Assembly (NCBI GenBank): GCA_938036925.1
Contig: CALHVU010000034.1
Coordinates: forward strand, 19,516 to 83,515
DNA length: 64,000 nt
Direction: 5' to 3'
Source of the DNA: an uncultured Atopobium sp.
Lineage (GTDB): Bacteria; Actinomycetota; Coriobacteriia; Coriobacteriales; Atopobiaceae
Part shown: piece by piece, positions 41,232 to 50,141 of the stretch
Numbering within the stretch: position 1 is the stretch's first letter
Layout of the letters: the number at the start of each line of letters is the position of its first letter
Program-made: the position numbers and the translations under genes
Notes under the pieces: model-generated
Database searches by the model: none
The model's input: the letters and a program-made list of their open reading frames with translations, nothing else
What the model was told of the DNA's origin: nothing

Positions 41232-43093
41232 GAGCGCACCCCCATCAAAACGTTGTCGACCTTCAAGGTCTGGCAAACTGCACATCCCGTACAAGAGGTA
41301 AACGTGCAATCTGGTGTGGTAACCTCATCCAGCGCTCGACGATATTCTCGCTGTAGATAGCCCTTAGAAACACCAGGAGATGTGTGATCCCAAGGAAGTT
41401 TTGCCTGGATATCAAAGGTTTCTGTTGCAATATCAGAGAGCGAGAAACCCAGACTTTCTGCTGCCGCATTCCAAGCATCAAGATTAAACTCGCTGGTCCA
41501 TGCATCAAACTTACAACCATTTTTCCAAGCCCGGTAAATCAAATCAAAACCGTCGCGGCCCATCTTTGAAAGTGCACCTTCTACCAGAGACGTTCCAGAA
41601 TCGTGGTAGGCAATTTTGAGTCCCCTATCGTGATTTGACGACAAGAGCAACTGCTGTCTGCGCTGGGCTTCCTCACGAGAAATCTGGCCAACCCACTGGA
41701 ATGGCGTGTAGGACTTGGGCACAAATACGGCAACGGAAGCAGAAACCGTAACGCCTTTGCCGCCAATTTCTCGACCGATGTCCAAAATACGCTTTGCAAC
41801 TGCAGGAATGGCTTGAATGTCTTCATCGGTTTCTGTTGGAAGGCCCATCATAAAGTAGAGCTTCATGCGGCGCCAGTCGTTTTCAAAAGCATTTCTAGCT
41901 GCGGACTCAAGATCATCCTCAGTGACGTTTTTATTGATGACATCACGCATACGCTGAGAACCTGCTTCTGGAGCAAACGTCAGTCCGCCACGCCTTGAGG
42001 TAGAAACGGCGTCTGCCATCTCCGCGCCAAACGCGTCCATACGCTGGGAAGGAATGGAGATTCGCACGCCGCGTTTACGAAGATCAGAGTTCATGCGGCG
42101 CAGAATATAGCCGCACTGAGAGTGATCCGTTGTAGAGAGCGACGTCAACGAGACCTCGTCGTAGCCGCTCTTCAAAAGGCCTTCCTCGCCTGCTTTAACA
42201 ATCTGTTGAGCTGGACGCTCGCGAACAGGACGATACGTCATACCAGCCTGACAGAACCTACAGCCGCGAGCACAGCCGCGCTGAATCTCTAGAGCCAGCC
42301 TGTCCTGAACAATTTCGGTATACGGAACAATGCGCTGAGCAACAAGGTCTGTTACTGAAAGATCTGGCAGACAACGCTTATAAACCACGCTTGGAGCGCT
42401 ACTTCCCTCTTTAGGGACCGCATAGCCCCAGCGTGTTGAGGTATTGTCGCGCACAATCTGATAAAGCGAAGGTACGTAAACGCCCTGAATCTGTGACAGC
42501 CTACGCAAAATCTCTTGGCGAGAAACTCCGTCAAGCTTGGAAGTTCTCACGCACTCACACATCTCCACCAGGGCTTCTTCGCCGTCACCCAAAAGAATTG
42601 CATCAAAGAGCGGGGACAGCGGCTCTGAGTTCCAAACAGAAGGACCGCCACCAAAAATAAGTGGGTCCTCATCATCACGTTCTTCAGCGAGCAATGGAAT
42701 ACCAGCTAAATCAAGCGTTTCTATAATATTGGTTGCAATCATTTCATGTGCAAGGGTGAAGCCCACTACATCAAAAGATGCTAAAGGCGCAGCACCCTCC
42801 AACGAAAGCAGAGGAACATTGCGCTTGCGCATCAAAGCTGCCATATCAGTCCAAGGCAGGTAGGCTCGCTCACAAGAAATATGAGGAGCCTTATTCAACG
42901 CGTTATAGAGAATGGCAATGCCCAAATTAGGCTGACCCACCTCGTACACGTCAGCATAGACCATACATACGTGAAAGGGACCTTCTTGCTCCTCTACGGC
43001 TCCCCACTCATGATTCAAGTACCTTGAGGGTTTCTCGACATGCGGAAGCATGGGCTCAATGAGATGGAAGAGATTTTCTCGTTTAACACGCAC
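41228..43093 (-). CDS. B12-binding-domain radical SAM protein (TIGR03960 family)
   Basis: 621 residues. An N-terminal B12-binding-like region (VCMVYADVYEVGQPNLGIAIL) precedes the radical SAM core with the cluster motif RGCARGCRFCQAGMTYRPVRE (CX3CX2C). The C-terminal part ends with a cysteine-rich CTFTSCTGCAVC. GTG start. Paired with the TIGR03936 protein by a 4-base overlap and followed by rplU-rpmA, an arrangement conserved in clostridia and actinobacteria. The reaction is not established; tRNA or rRNA modification is often suggested from the neighbourhood. Confidence 0.9.
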   Translation of the reverse strand: MRVKRENLFHLIEPMLPHVEKPSRYLNHEWGAVEEQEGPFHVCMVYADVYEVGQPNLGIAILYNALNKAPHISCERAYLPWTDMAALMRKRNVPLLSLEGAAPLASFDVVGFTLAHEMIATNIIETLDLAGIPLLAEERDDEDPLIFGGGPSVWNSEPLSPLFDAILLGDGEEALVEMCECVRTSKLDGVSRQEILRRLSQIQGVYVPSLYQIVRDNTSTRWGYAVPKEGSSAPSVVYKRCLPDLSVTDLVAQRIVPYTEIVQDRLALEIQRGCARGCRFCQAGMTYRPVRERPAQQIVKAGEEGLLKSGYDEVSLTSLSTTDHSQCGYILRRMNSDLRKRGVRISIPSQRMDAFGAEMADAVSTSRRGGLTFAPEAGSQRMRDVINKNVTEDDLESAARNAFENDWRRMKLYFMMGLPTETDEDIQAIPAVAKRILDIGREIGGKGVTVSASVAVFVPKSYTPFQWVGQISREEAQRRQQLLLSSNHDRGLKIAYHDSGTSLVEGALSKMGRDGFDLIYRAWKNGCKFDAWTSEFNLDAWNAAAESLGFSLSDIATETFDIQAKLPWDHTSPGVSKGYLQREYRRALDEVTTPDCTFTSCTGCAVCQTLKVDNVLMGVRS

Positions 43094-43106
43094 GATAGTC
43101 TACTTT

Positions 43107-44099
43107 CTATCTTTTGGCGAGGGACTGTGTAGTTGCTATCTCTACGGTATTTGATTGTGAATTTGTATCTGCTGTTGCGCTTGCATCTGTAGAAGCACTC
43201 GAAGCGCCAGTTTTAGTAGAAGAATCTGCTGCTACCCCGTCGCGTTTCTCGGCAATTTTGCGAGCGTACGCGTGAATGACGCGAGCAGTAGTGTGAGTTC
43301 CTGCGTATCCCATGCCAGCCTTAAGCGCCCAGCCAAATCCTGGAACTGTGCCTGCGACCGTGCGTGCAACCGTACGGTATCCAAAGCCCGCACCCACAAC
43401 GCCGAGAAGTTCGGCGATGGTTTCAACACTCATATTGATGTTATAGGCGGCGGTAATATCAAGTGCCAGCCTAATCTGGCGCGCAGTCATCAGCGGCATA
43501 TCAGAGCCGGGAATAAGTGAAACAGCTCCAATAGCTGCATTTTCTTTAGCGCAAGCAGCAGTTATCTGTTTGACCACTTGAGTTCTACAAAGAGGATACG
43601 CTGCCGCAAAAGAGACTGATTTTTCTGTTGCAGTTGCAATCCATGAAGAGAGTCGATCAAAGAGCACTTCTTCAGTGGTACCCGCAACAATGCTAATAAG
43701 CCCCGTGTTGTAGAGCGTATCAGCAATTTGTTGCGCTTCAACTGCAGACTCTACAACCACCGCACAAGGAATTGAATGACTTACCAACATGGTAAGGGCG
43801 TCCTCGTACTGTGATGTTGGCGTAGGAATAATCACCGCAATATCAGGAATAGCAGCATTCTTTCCCGAGCGACCAATGCCTCCAGAAACAAACGAAACAC
43901 CGTCGGCAAGTTTAGAGACGCGCACCGTTGCATCTGTTCTCTCTGGCATAAAATACGAATGAACGGCAAGAATTACCTCTTCAGAAGCAAGGGAATCAAC
44001 GTAGATATGCGTATAAGTTGGCTCTAGAGATGAAAGCGACCCGCGGAATTCTTGTAATACAGAGGTAGCAAGTTTGCCCAAGCTGTTTCTTTTTGCCAT
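43107..44099 (-). CDS. DUF697-domain membrane-associated protein
   Basis: 330 residues. The middle third (VSLIPGSDMPLMTARQIRLAL, ELLGVVGAGFGYRTVARTVAG, GFGWALKAGMGYAGTHTTARVIHAY) resembles DUF697, a hydrophobic helical domain that often follows small GTPase domains. The N-terminal part is a Rossmann-like alpha/beta region without P-loop residues. The last 40 residues are Ser/Thr/Ala-rich. It directly follows rodA (3 bases) and precedes the radical SAM pair. A link to cell-wall growth is suggested only by position. Confidence 0.65.
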   Translation of the reverse strand: MAKRNSLGKLATSVLQEFRGSLSSLEPTYTHIYVDSLASEEVILAVHSYFMPERTDATVRVSKLADGVSFVSGGIGRSGKNAAIPDIAVIIPTPTSQYEDALTMLVSHSIPCAVVVESAVEAQQIADTLYNTGLISIVAGTTEEVLFDRLSSWIATATEKSVSFAAAYPLCRTQVVKQITAACAKENAAIGAVSLIPGSDMPLMTARQIRLALDITAAYNINMSVETIAELLGVVGAGFGYRTVARTVAGTVPGFGWALKAGMGYAGTHTTARVIHAYARKIAEKRDGVAADSSTKTGASSASTDASATADTNSQSNTVEIATTQSLAKR

Positions 44100-44102
44100 G
44101 GC

Positions 44103-45329
44103 TTATGCCGCCTTTGTTCTATGTCTGTAAACAGACTGGACGATTCCTACAGAAACGAGCTGGGCAATCATCGATGTTGATCCAAAGCTGATAAAAGGCA
44201 ATGGAATACCAGTAATAGGCATGATACCAATACACATGCCAACATTCTGTAAAACCTGGAACGACCACATGGCTGCACAACCAACAAGCACCAGTTTAGA
44301 GAAGGTATTCTCGGTCTTCATGGCAAACAGAATGGTTGCAAAAATCATCCATGCAAAAAGTGAAAGCATAATGAATGCACCAAGGAAGCCAAACTCTTCC
44401 GAGAAGAGTGCAAAAACAAAGTCTGTGTGTGCCTCTGGTAAGAATCGTCCACTTGCCTGCGTAGCGTTACCTGGTCCTTTTCCAATAAAGCCACCAGAAC
44501 CTACGGCAATCTTTGCCTGTTGCAGGTTATAGCCGTCTCCCGATGGATCAACGGAAGGATCCAAGAAGACGGTAAGACGCTTCATCTGGTACTCCTTAAG
44601 AATGTGAGGAATACCAGGAATCATAGAAGTCACAACAACAAGTGCAACAACAGCAATGAGCAAAAGAACGGTCACAAGAATCCAAGAACGTTTTGCACCA
44701 GAGCAAATAATGATGGTGGCTCCGATAACCAAAATAATCAGGCCAGTTCCCAGGTCTGGCAAAAGCATAATAGAGCCAAATGGAACCATCAGCGTTCCAC
44801 AAAGCTTTACATAGTCTCTCAGTGTTTCTACCTTGCCGTTATACTGAGCACACACCGAAGCCATAAGGAAGATTGTGACAATCTTTCCCAGCTCAGACGG
44901 CTGAAATCTAAAGCCAACAAACGGGATATTAACCCAACCAGTCATACCCTTGACCGAGACACCAAAACCTGGAACCTTAGGCAAAATCATCAATACAACA
45001 ACGCCAACAAGCAGCACGTTTGTCATATTTGCTAGTGCTCTGTAGTCATAGCGCCACATAAGCGTGGCAAAAACAAGGCCCAGGCCAATACCAAGAAGAT
45101 GCCTAGGAAAACTAGCTTCGGCAATGTTCATTGATGCGGTCCAAATAACCACAATACCAATGAGGACGAGAAGAGCCGCGGGAACAAGCTGTGCTAGATA
45201 AAGATTGTTCAGAATATTCTTACCAGTAAGTCTCTCTTTCTTAGCAAGACCGCCTGAAGGAATACCTCCACGCCTTCTAAAAGGAGAGTTCATTCTCTGT
45301 TTTGTAACTGCAGATGAATCAAGTGCCAT
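44103..45329 (-). CDS. rodA: RodA/FtsW family peptidoglycan glycosyltransferase (SEDS)
   Basis: Polymerises glycan strands in the elongation complex with PBP2. 408 residues, about ten membrane segments. WVNIPFVGFRFQPSELGKI, KRLTVFLDPSVDPSGDGYNLQQAKIAVGSGGFIGKG (read as RLTVFLDPSVDPSGDGYNLQ and AVGSGGFIGKG), PEAHTDFVFALFSEEFGFLG and PLPFISFGSTSMIA are SEDS hallmarks. It follows mrdA by 15 bases. The ribosome binding site AAGGAGG shares bases with a GGCGAGAA word (45334-45341). Confidence 0.94.
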   Translation of the reverse strand: MALDSSAVTKQRMNSPFRRRGGIPSGGLAKKERLTGKNILNNLYLAQLVPAALLVLIGIVVIWTASMNIAEASFPRHLLGIGLGLVFATLMWRYDYRALANMTNVLLVGVVVLMILPKVPGFGVSVKGMTGWVNIPFVGFRFQPSELGKIVTIFLMASVCAQYNGKVETLRDYVKLCGTLMVPFGSIMLLPDLGTGLIILVIGATIIICSGAKRSWILVTVLLLIAVVALVVVTSMIPGIPHILKEYQMKRLTVFLDPSVDPSGDGYNLQQAKIAVGSGGFIGKGPGNATQASGRFLPEAHTDFVFALFSEEFGFLGAFIMLSLFAWMIFATILFAMKTENTFSKLVLVGCAAMWSFQVLQNVGMCIGIMPITGIPLPFISFGSTSMIAQLVSVGIVQSVYRHRTKAA

Positions 45330-45344
45330 GGGTTTCTCGCCTCC

Positions 45345-47354
45345 TTACCTACCAACATTGTCTGGCTGATTATAAATTGCGCCAAAGACGTCTCGAACAA
45401 TATACATACCAGAACCTGCACCAGAAGGCGCACAGTCAAGGTTGGCAGCAACAACGTACTGAGGCTTATCAGCAGGCGCATAACCAACAAACCAACCAAC
45501 TGGCTCGCCAATAGACTGCTGCTCAGCAGTACCCGTCTTGCCATTAACCGTAACATCAAGATTGGTCCAGTGAATAGTCTGAGAAGCGGACTCCTCATAG
45601 ACAACGCCATAAAGACCGCGAGCAACAATATCTCGGTGCTCATCTTTTTCTTCTGGGCTCAGAATAACCTCGTTTTTATACTCAATAACAGAGCCATTTC
45701 CGTTTCTGGCATTAATACTCTTCAAAACATGTGGTTTGTAAATTGGACCTCGGTTTGCAATACCACAATACGCATTTGCCATCTGGAGGCAGGTTACCAA
45801 AAGATCGCCCTGTCCAATTGCAAGGTTACAGTTGTCGCCACCCTGCCACTTACGAGCATCATCAGGCGAGCTGGTAAAGTAATTCCACTTCCACTCCGCA
45901 TCAGGAACGCGGCCAGATGCCTCTTCTGGAAGGTCAATACCAGAAAGCGCACCAAGTCCAAAGGCACGGAATGTCTCTTGCATGCCCTCTGGATGATCGT
46001 TGTTATAGAAGAAGCCCTTACCAATCTCATAAAAAACAATATCGCAAGAGTTGGTAATACCGGTAATCAGGTTAACGGTGCCGTGACCAGAAAGAAGCCA
46101 ACAGTGCATGCCGTACTGCTCGCCAAAACCAGTCCAGAAACCCGTGCAATACCAGCTGGAATTTCCGTCACAAATGCCGTATTTGAGTCCGGCAAAGGTA
46201 GTAAGTGCTTTGATGGTAGATCCAGATGGATACTGGCCGGCAATAGCACGGTTCATCAGCGGATAGTTTGCCTCTTCAGAAGAAAGCGTATCCCAGTCAG
46301 AACTGGAAATACCTCCAACAAACATTGAAGGTGAATACGTTGGATAGCTTGCCATAGCAATAACTTCACCGTTGGTGCAATCAAGTGCCACCACACTTGC
46401 ACTGCGACCTTGGAAGTCTTGTGATCTAACTGTGTTGATAACACTGACAAGGGATGCTTCTGCTGCTTTTTGGATGTTTGCATCAATGGTCAAAACAACA
46501 TCTGAGCCGCTCTGAGGAGCAATAGACGTTGAGTGAGATAAAACATTACCAGCAGCGTCAACATACACCGTTTGTTCACCACGAACACCCTGAAGAGCGG
46601 ACTCGTACTGATACTCAACACCCGTTTGTCCCACGATATCGCCGTGGGCATACACAAAGCCGCCATCCGCAGTTTTACTGCTTTCAAGCTGCTCTTGTGT
46701 AACAGTTCCGGTGTAGCCAACAACATGAGCTGCAAGAGAACCGTTTGGATAGGCGCGCTGGGTGCGCTCCTCAATTGAAACGCCATCAAGCAAAGCGCCA
46801 TGAGCGTAAATATAGGCAACTACGCGCCTAGAAACATCTACAGAAACCGTGCGAAGCGCTTGGGCGCCATCAGAGGTATCCATGATTTTTCTGCGCACCG
46901 CCAACATAGGCATACCCAAAAGGTTAGCAAGAATCTGCAGCTTAATGTAATCTTCTGCAACGTCTGCTCGAGCTACTACCGTTGGACTTGGCCTGTTAGT
47001 AACAATCTCCACGCCATTTCTGTCCAGAATGCGACCGCGAGGAGCTGCGGTAGTAACGGTGCGCGTACGGTTGCGCTCTGCTTGCTCAGTATAGTCAGCT
47101 GACGATAAGAGCTGCATGGTCCAAAGACGACCAATAAGCACGGCAAACATGCCGCCAACAGCAATTGCAAATCCGACAAGTCTGGACGAGAGGGTCTTCT
47201 CGGCAGAGCCGTCAGAACCACCAGACGCCTTGGGAGCGCCGCCACCAATATCAAAGGTAAACGGCGAGTCTTTTCTACCAAAGGTGAGGTAAACAATGAT
47301 CAAACCAATTGCTGCAACAGCGCAACAAGCAAGGATAACAAGGGTGAAATTCAT
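45345..47354 (-). CDS. mrdA: Penicillin-binding protein 2 (elongation transpeptidase)
   Basis: Cross-links peptidoglycan during elongation. 669 residues. Active-site motifs: SxxK in QYPSGSTIKAL, SxD in NSCDIVFYEIG (the Asp form usual in PBP2 of the elongasome), KTG in VNGKTGTAEQQ. The dimerisation/pedestal domain contains APRGRILDRNG. The N terminus has two hydrophobic stretches (residues 3-25 and about 59-83) instead of one, so an extra membrane segment is likely. AAGGGG precedes the ATG. Part of mreB-mreC-mreD-mrdA-rodA. Confidence 0.95.
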   Translation of the reverse strand: MNFTLVILACCAVAAIGLIIVYLTFGRKDSPFTFDIGGGAPKASGGSDGSAEKTLSSRLVGFAIAVGGMFAVLIGRLWTMQLLSSADYTEQAERNRTRTVTTAAPRGRILDRNGVEIVTNRPSPTVVARADVAEDYIKLQILANLLGMPMLAVRRKIMDTSDGAQALRTVSVDVSRRVVAYIYAHGALLDGVSIEERTQRAYPNGSLAAHVVGYTGTVTQEQLESSKTADGGFVYAHGDIVGQTGVEYQYESALQGVRGEQTVYVDAAGNVLSHSTSIAPQSGSDVVLTIDANIQKAAEASLVSVINTVRSQDFQGRSASVVALDCTNGEVIAMASYPTYSPSMFVGGISSSDWDTLSSEEANYPLMNRAIAGQYPSGSTIKALTTFAGLKYGICDGNSSWYCTGFWTGFGEQYGMHCWLLSGHGTVNLITGITNSCDIVFYEIGKGFFYNNDHPEGMQETFRAFGLGALSGIDLPEEASGRVPDAEWKWNYFTSSPDDARKWQGGDNCNLAIGQGDLLVTCLQMANAYCGIANRGPIYKPHVLKSINARNGNGSVIEYKNEVILSPEEKDEHRDIVARGLYGVVYEESASQTIHWTNLDVTVNGKTGTAEQQSIGEPVGWFVGYAPADKPQYVVAANLDCAPSGAGSGMYIVRDVFGAIYNQPDNVGR

Positions 47355-47363
47355 ACTAACCCC

Positions 47364-47924
47364 TTATTTAAGGCGCTGAGGAGCTCGGTGAGATCCGCGG
47401 TAGAGCGAAGTTCCACCCAAAGAAGAGTGAGATCTTTGGGAATGCGAAAGCACGTAGAAAACAGGCAGAGCAGCCAAAATAGTGAACAACATGGTAGGGA
47501 AAGACTTAAACAGCAGCCCCTCAAAGAAGTTGCCACCAGAGCCAATCAAAGAATTAATGAGCTGATACATAAAGGTGACGCCAAAAGTTTGAAGGGCAAC
47601 AAAGCCCATAGAGGTACCAAAATTGCCAGAGATTCTGTCTCTTACCTCTTGGCCCATGAAATAAGAACTGACCACAAGCAAGAGTGCCATGAGGCCAATG
47701 GGATTGGCAGAAGTCAAATCATAGATGAGACCAGCAATAAAGCCGCATATCACGCCGGTTTTACCACCATATCTCAGCGCAATAGCTGCCGAGAAAATAA
47801 GTGCAAAATTGATGACTCCCCCACCATAAGAAACCTGTGGTGTAAGCATAATCTGCAAAATGAAGCAAACAACAGCAAGAACGGCGATGCTGCGTGTGTT
47901 TTTATTTCTATCAGAAACCTGCAT
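47364..47924 (-). CDS. mreD: Rod shape-determining protein MreD
   Basis: A multi-pass membrane partner of MreC. 186 residues with about five hydrophobic segments, including GVINFALIFSAAIALRYGGKTG and GFIAGLIYDLTSANPIGLMALLLV (shown in part: FIAGLIYDLTSANPIGLMAL), the MreD signature. GGGGGATGC before the ATG; nine bases after mreC. Confidence 0.9.
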   Translation of the reverse strand: MQVSDRNKNTRSIAVLAVVCFILQIMLTPQVSYGGGVINFALIFSAAIALRYGGKTGVICGFIAGLIYDLTSANPIGLMALLLVVSSYFMGQEVRDRISGNFGTSMGFVALQTFGVTFMYQLINSLIGSGGNFFEGLLFKSFPTMLFTILAALPVFYVLSHSQRSHSSLGGTSLYRGSHRAPQRLK

Positions 47925-47933
47925 GCATCCCCC

Positions 47934-49025
47934 TTAATCTGTTCTTCCGCTGTTATGTTGTGTATTACCCGTTGGAGCAGCAACCGTTGCATTCTGTTGG
48001 GAATTTGTTGTGTTATTGGTAGAGCCGCTGCCAGTAGAACCGCTCGATGAAGAACCCGAAGATCCGTCCTTGGAGTCTTTATCCTTACTGTCAGAATTAG
48101 TTGCTGTTGGAGTGTTTTGCTTATCTGCCTCTGCAATATCATCTGCGGTAGCTTTTTGCTCCTCAGAAAGAGACGTGATAACCATTACCTCCTCGTTAGT
48201 GCTGACATTTCCATAAGGCTCAACAACAATGGTGTAATAGAGCGATCCTGGAGCTGCCTCAACGCTAGTAACCTTACCTAGAGGAAGACCCTTAGGGAAT
48301 ACGCCACCAAGACCGCTGGTAACAACTGTATCGCCTACAGCTACCTTCTGATTGGTGTTGATGAGGTTAAGAGTAATCTGCCTTGACGCAGAACCCATAA
48401 GCATGCCTTGAGCTCGACTACTTTGAACCATAGCAGCTACACCGCTCTTCTCGTCAGTGATAAGACGAACGGTAGAGGTTGTAGGACTACACTCAATAAT
48501 CTGGCCGATAACGCCACCGCTATCAACAACAGGCATGCCAACAGCCAGCCCGGACGAAGTTCCCTTGTCAATCGTAATGGTGTTATTGAACGAGTCAGTA
48601 GAACCAGAGATAACACGAGCACCCGTGGACTGCAGGTTATAGGTATTTTTGAGGTCGAGAAGACCCTGCAGACGCTGCGTGGACTGATTTGTCTCTTCTA
48701 GCTCTGCATTTCTTGAACGCAACTGCTCATTTTCTGCCTTGAGGTCAGAAAGCGTTTGCTGGTCTGCTGTTAAGTTACTAAAAATGTTACCAATGCCCTG
48801 GAACGGCATGGCAATAGCAGAACCCGCCATTCTAAAAGGCATGGTGATAGTAGAGAACCCACCTCGAACCATCTCGAGCGGTCCTTCTGTACCCATACGA
48901 GCGCTGACCGTCAATAACACAATTGAAAGCAGCGAAAGAATAATAAAACTACGGCCACCCGTATGCTTATTATTGTTAGATCCAAGGCCTGTTGAAGCAC
49001 CCTGGATCTGATGAGACAATGGCAT
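47934..49025 (-). CDS. mreC: Rod shape-determining protein MreC
   Basis: A scaffold on the outer face of the membrane that activates PBP2. 363 residues: one membrane segment near residue 30, a coiled coil (LKAENEQLRSRNAELEETN), then beta-barrel domains with GSTDSFNNTITIDKGTSSGL, MPVVDSGGVIGQI and VVTSGLGGVFPKGLPLGKV. The last 80 residues are Ser/Gly/Thr/Asn-rich low complexity, likely unfolded in the wall. Directly follows mreB. Confidence 0.95.
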   Translation of the reverse strand: MPLSHQIQGASTGLGSNNNKHTGGRSFIILSLLSIVLLTVSARMGTEGPLEMVRGGFSTITMPFRMAGSAIAMPFQGIGNIFSNLTADQQTLSDLKAENEQLRSRNAELEETNQSTQRLQGLLDLKNTYNLQSTGARVISGSTDSFNNTITIDKGTSSGLAVGMPVVDSGGVIGQIIECSPTTSTVRLITDEKSGVAAMVQSSRAQGMLMGSASRQITLNLINTNQKVAVGDTVVTSGLGGVFPKGLPLGKVTSVEAAPGSLYYTIVVEPYGNVSTNEEVMVITSLSEEQKATADDIAEADKQNTPTATNSDSKDKDSKDGSSGSSSSGSTGSGSTNNTTNSQQNATVAAPTGNTQHNSGRTD

Positions 49026-49027
49026 AT

Positions 49028-50071
49028 TTATTGGCCTGCACTCTGAACAAATCCACCGGACAATGCGTTAGCCTCAAGAACCTTTGCACAACCGGTAACA
49101 ACATTTTCTAGGGCGGTTGGGCTTACGTTAACGGGAACGCCAGTCTCTTCACGAAGTCTTTGATCAAGACCGCGAAGCATTCCGCCGCCACCGGTAAGCA
49201 AAATACCGTAGTACATAAGATCAGAGGCAAGATCTGGTGGAGTCACATCAAGCGCATCTTTGACAGCCTTGGTGACCTCGTCAAGAGGACGATCAAGGGC
49301 ACGACGAATCTCTTCTGACTCAATACGAACAGTCTTTGGAAGACCACTCATGACGTCACGACCGTTTACCTCAACATCAAGCTCTTCTGCAAGAGGAGCT
49401 GCTGAGCCAACCTTAATCTTGATATCTTCTGCGGTACGCTCACCAATAGAGAGGTTGTAAGCATCACGAACATGCTCAAGAATAGTTTGATCAAACTCGT
49501 CACCTGCAGTTCTGATGGACTGCGAAACAACAATACCGCCCATGGAGATAACAGCAACCTCGGTAGTACCGCCACCAATGTCTACAACCATAGAACCGGT
49601 TGGATCCTCAATTGGAAGGTCTGCGCCAATAGCTGCAGCCATAGGCTCTTCAATCAAGAATGCCTGGCGAGCGCCTGCCTGAATAGTTGCTTCAAAAACA
49701 GCGCGTTTCTCGACAGATGTAACGCCAGAAGGAACGCAAACAACTACGCGTGGACGTGGTGACCAAGGATATTTGCGCTCACGGGCCTTCTCGATGAAGT
49801 AACGAAGCATAACCTCAGTAACGTCAAAGTCTGCAATGACGCCGTCTTTAAGAGGGCGCTCAGCAATGATGGAGCCAGGGGTACGGCCAATCATGCGCTT
49901 TGCATCAGCGCCAACGGCTAGAACGCGGCTCTCGCTTTTATCGATTGCAACAACCGATGGCTCATTGATGACAATACCCTGACCACGAACTGCAACAAGG
50001 GTGTTTGCAGTTCCCAGATCGATGGCTAGGTCTCCGCCATATTCTCCGAAGAGCGAATCGAAGATAGACAT
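49028..50071 (-). CDS. mreB: Rod shape-determining protein MreB (actin homologue)
   Basis: Forms membrane filaments that guide elongation. About 347 residues with GGDLAIDLGTANTLVAVRGQG, VVDIGGGTTEVAVISMGG and ILLTGGGGMLRGLDQRL, the actin-fold phosphate and adenosine motifs. I prefer ATG 50071 (MSIFDSLFGEY); an ATG three codons upstream is possible. First gene of the mre-mrd run, 70 bases after the TPR gene. Confidence 0.96.
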   Translation of the reverse strand: MSIFDSLFGEYGGDLAIDLGTANTLVAVRGQGIVINEPSVVAIDKSESRVLAVGADAKRMIGRTPGSIIAERPLKDGVIADFDVTEVMLRYFIEKARERKYPWSPRPRVVVCVPSGVTSVEKRAVFEATIQAGARQAFLIEEPMAAAIGADLPIEDPTGSMVVDIGGGTTEVAVISMGGIVVSQSIRTAGDEFDQTILEHVRDAYNLSIGERTAEDIKIKVGSAAPLAEELDVEVNGRDVMSGLPKTVRIESEEIRRALDRPLDEVTKAVKDALDVTPPDLASDLMYYGILLTGGGGMLRGLDQRLREETGVPVNVSPTALENVVTGCAKVLEANALSGGFVQSAGQ

Positions 50072-50141
50072 GATATCCAATCAAACGTGCTACGCATGTG
50101 CGTAATTATCCTGCAGAAAGAACGGTTAAAACAGTTTAGTA

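Noticed and set aside
46060..46110. Loss of the SxN motif in PBP2
   Set aside because: SxD (SCD here) is the usual form in elongation-type PBP2, as far as I recall for the E. coli enzyme.
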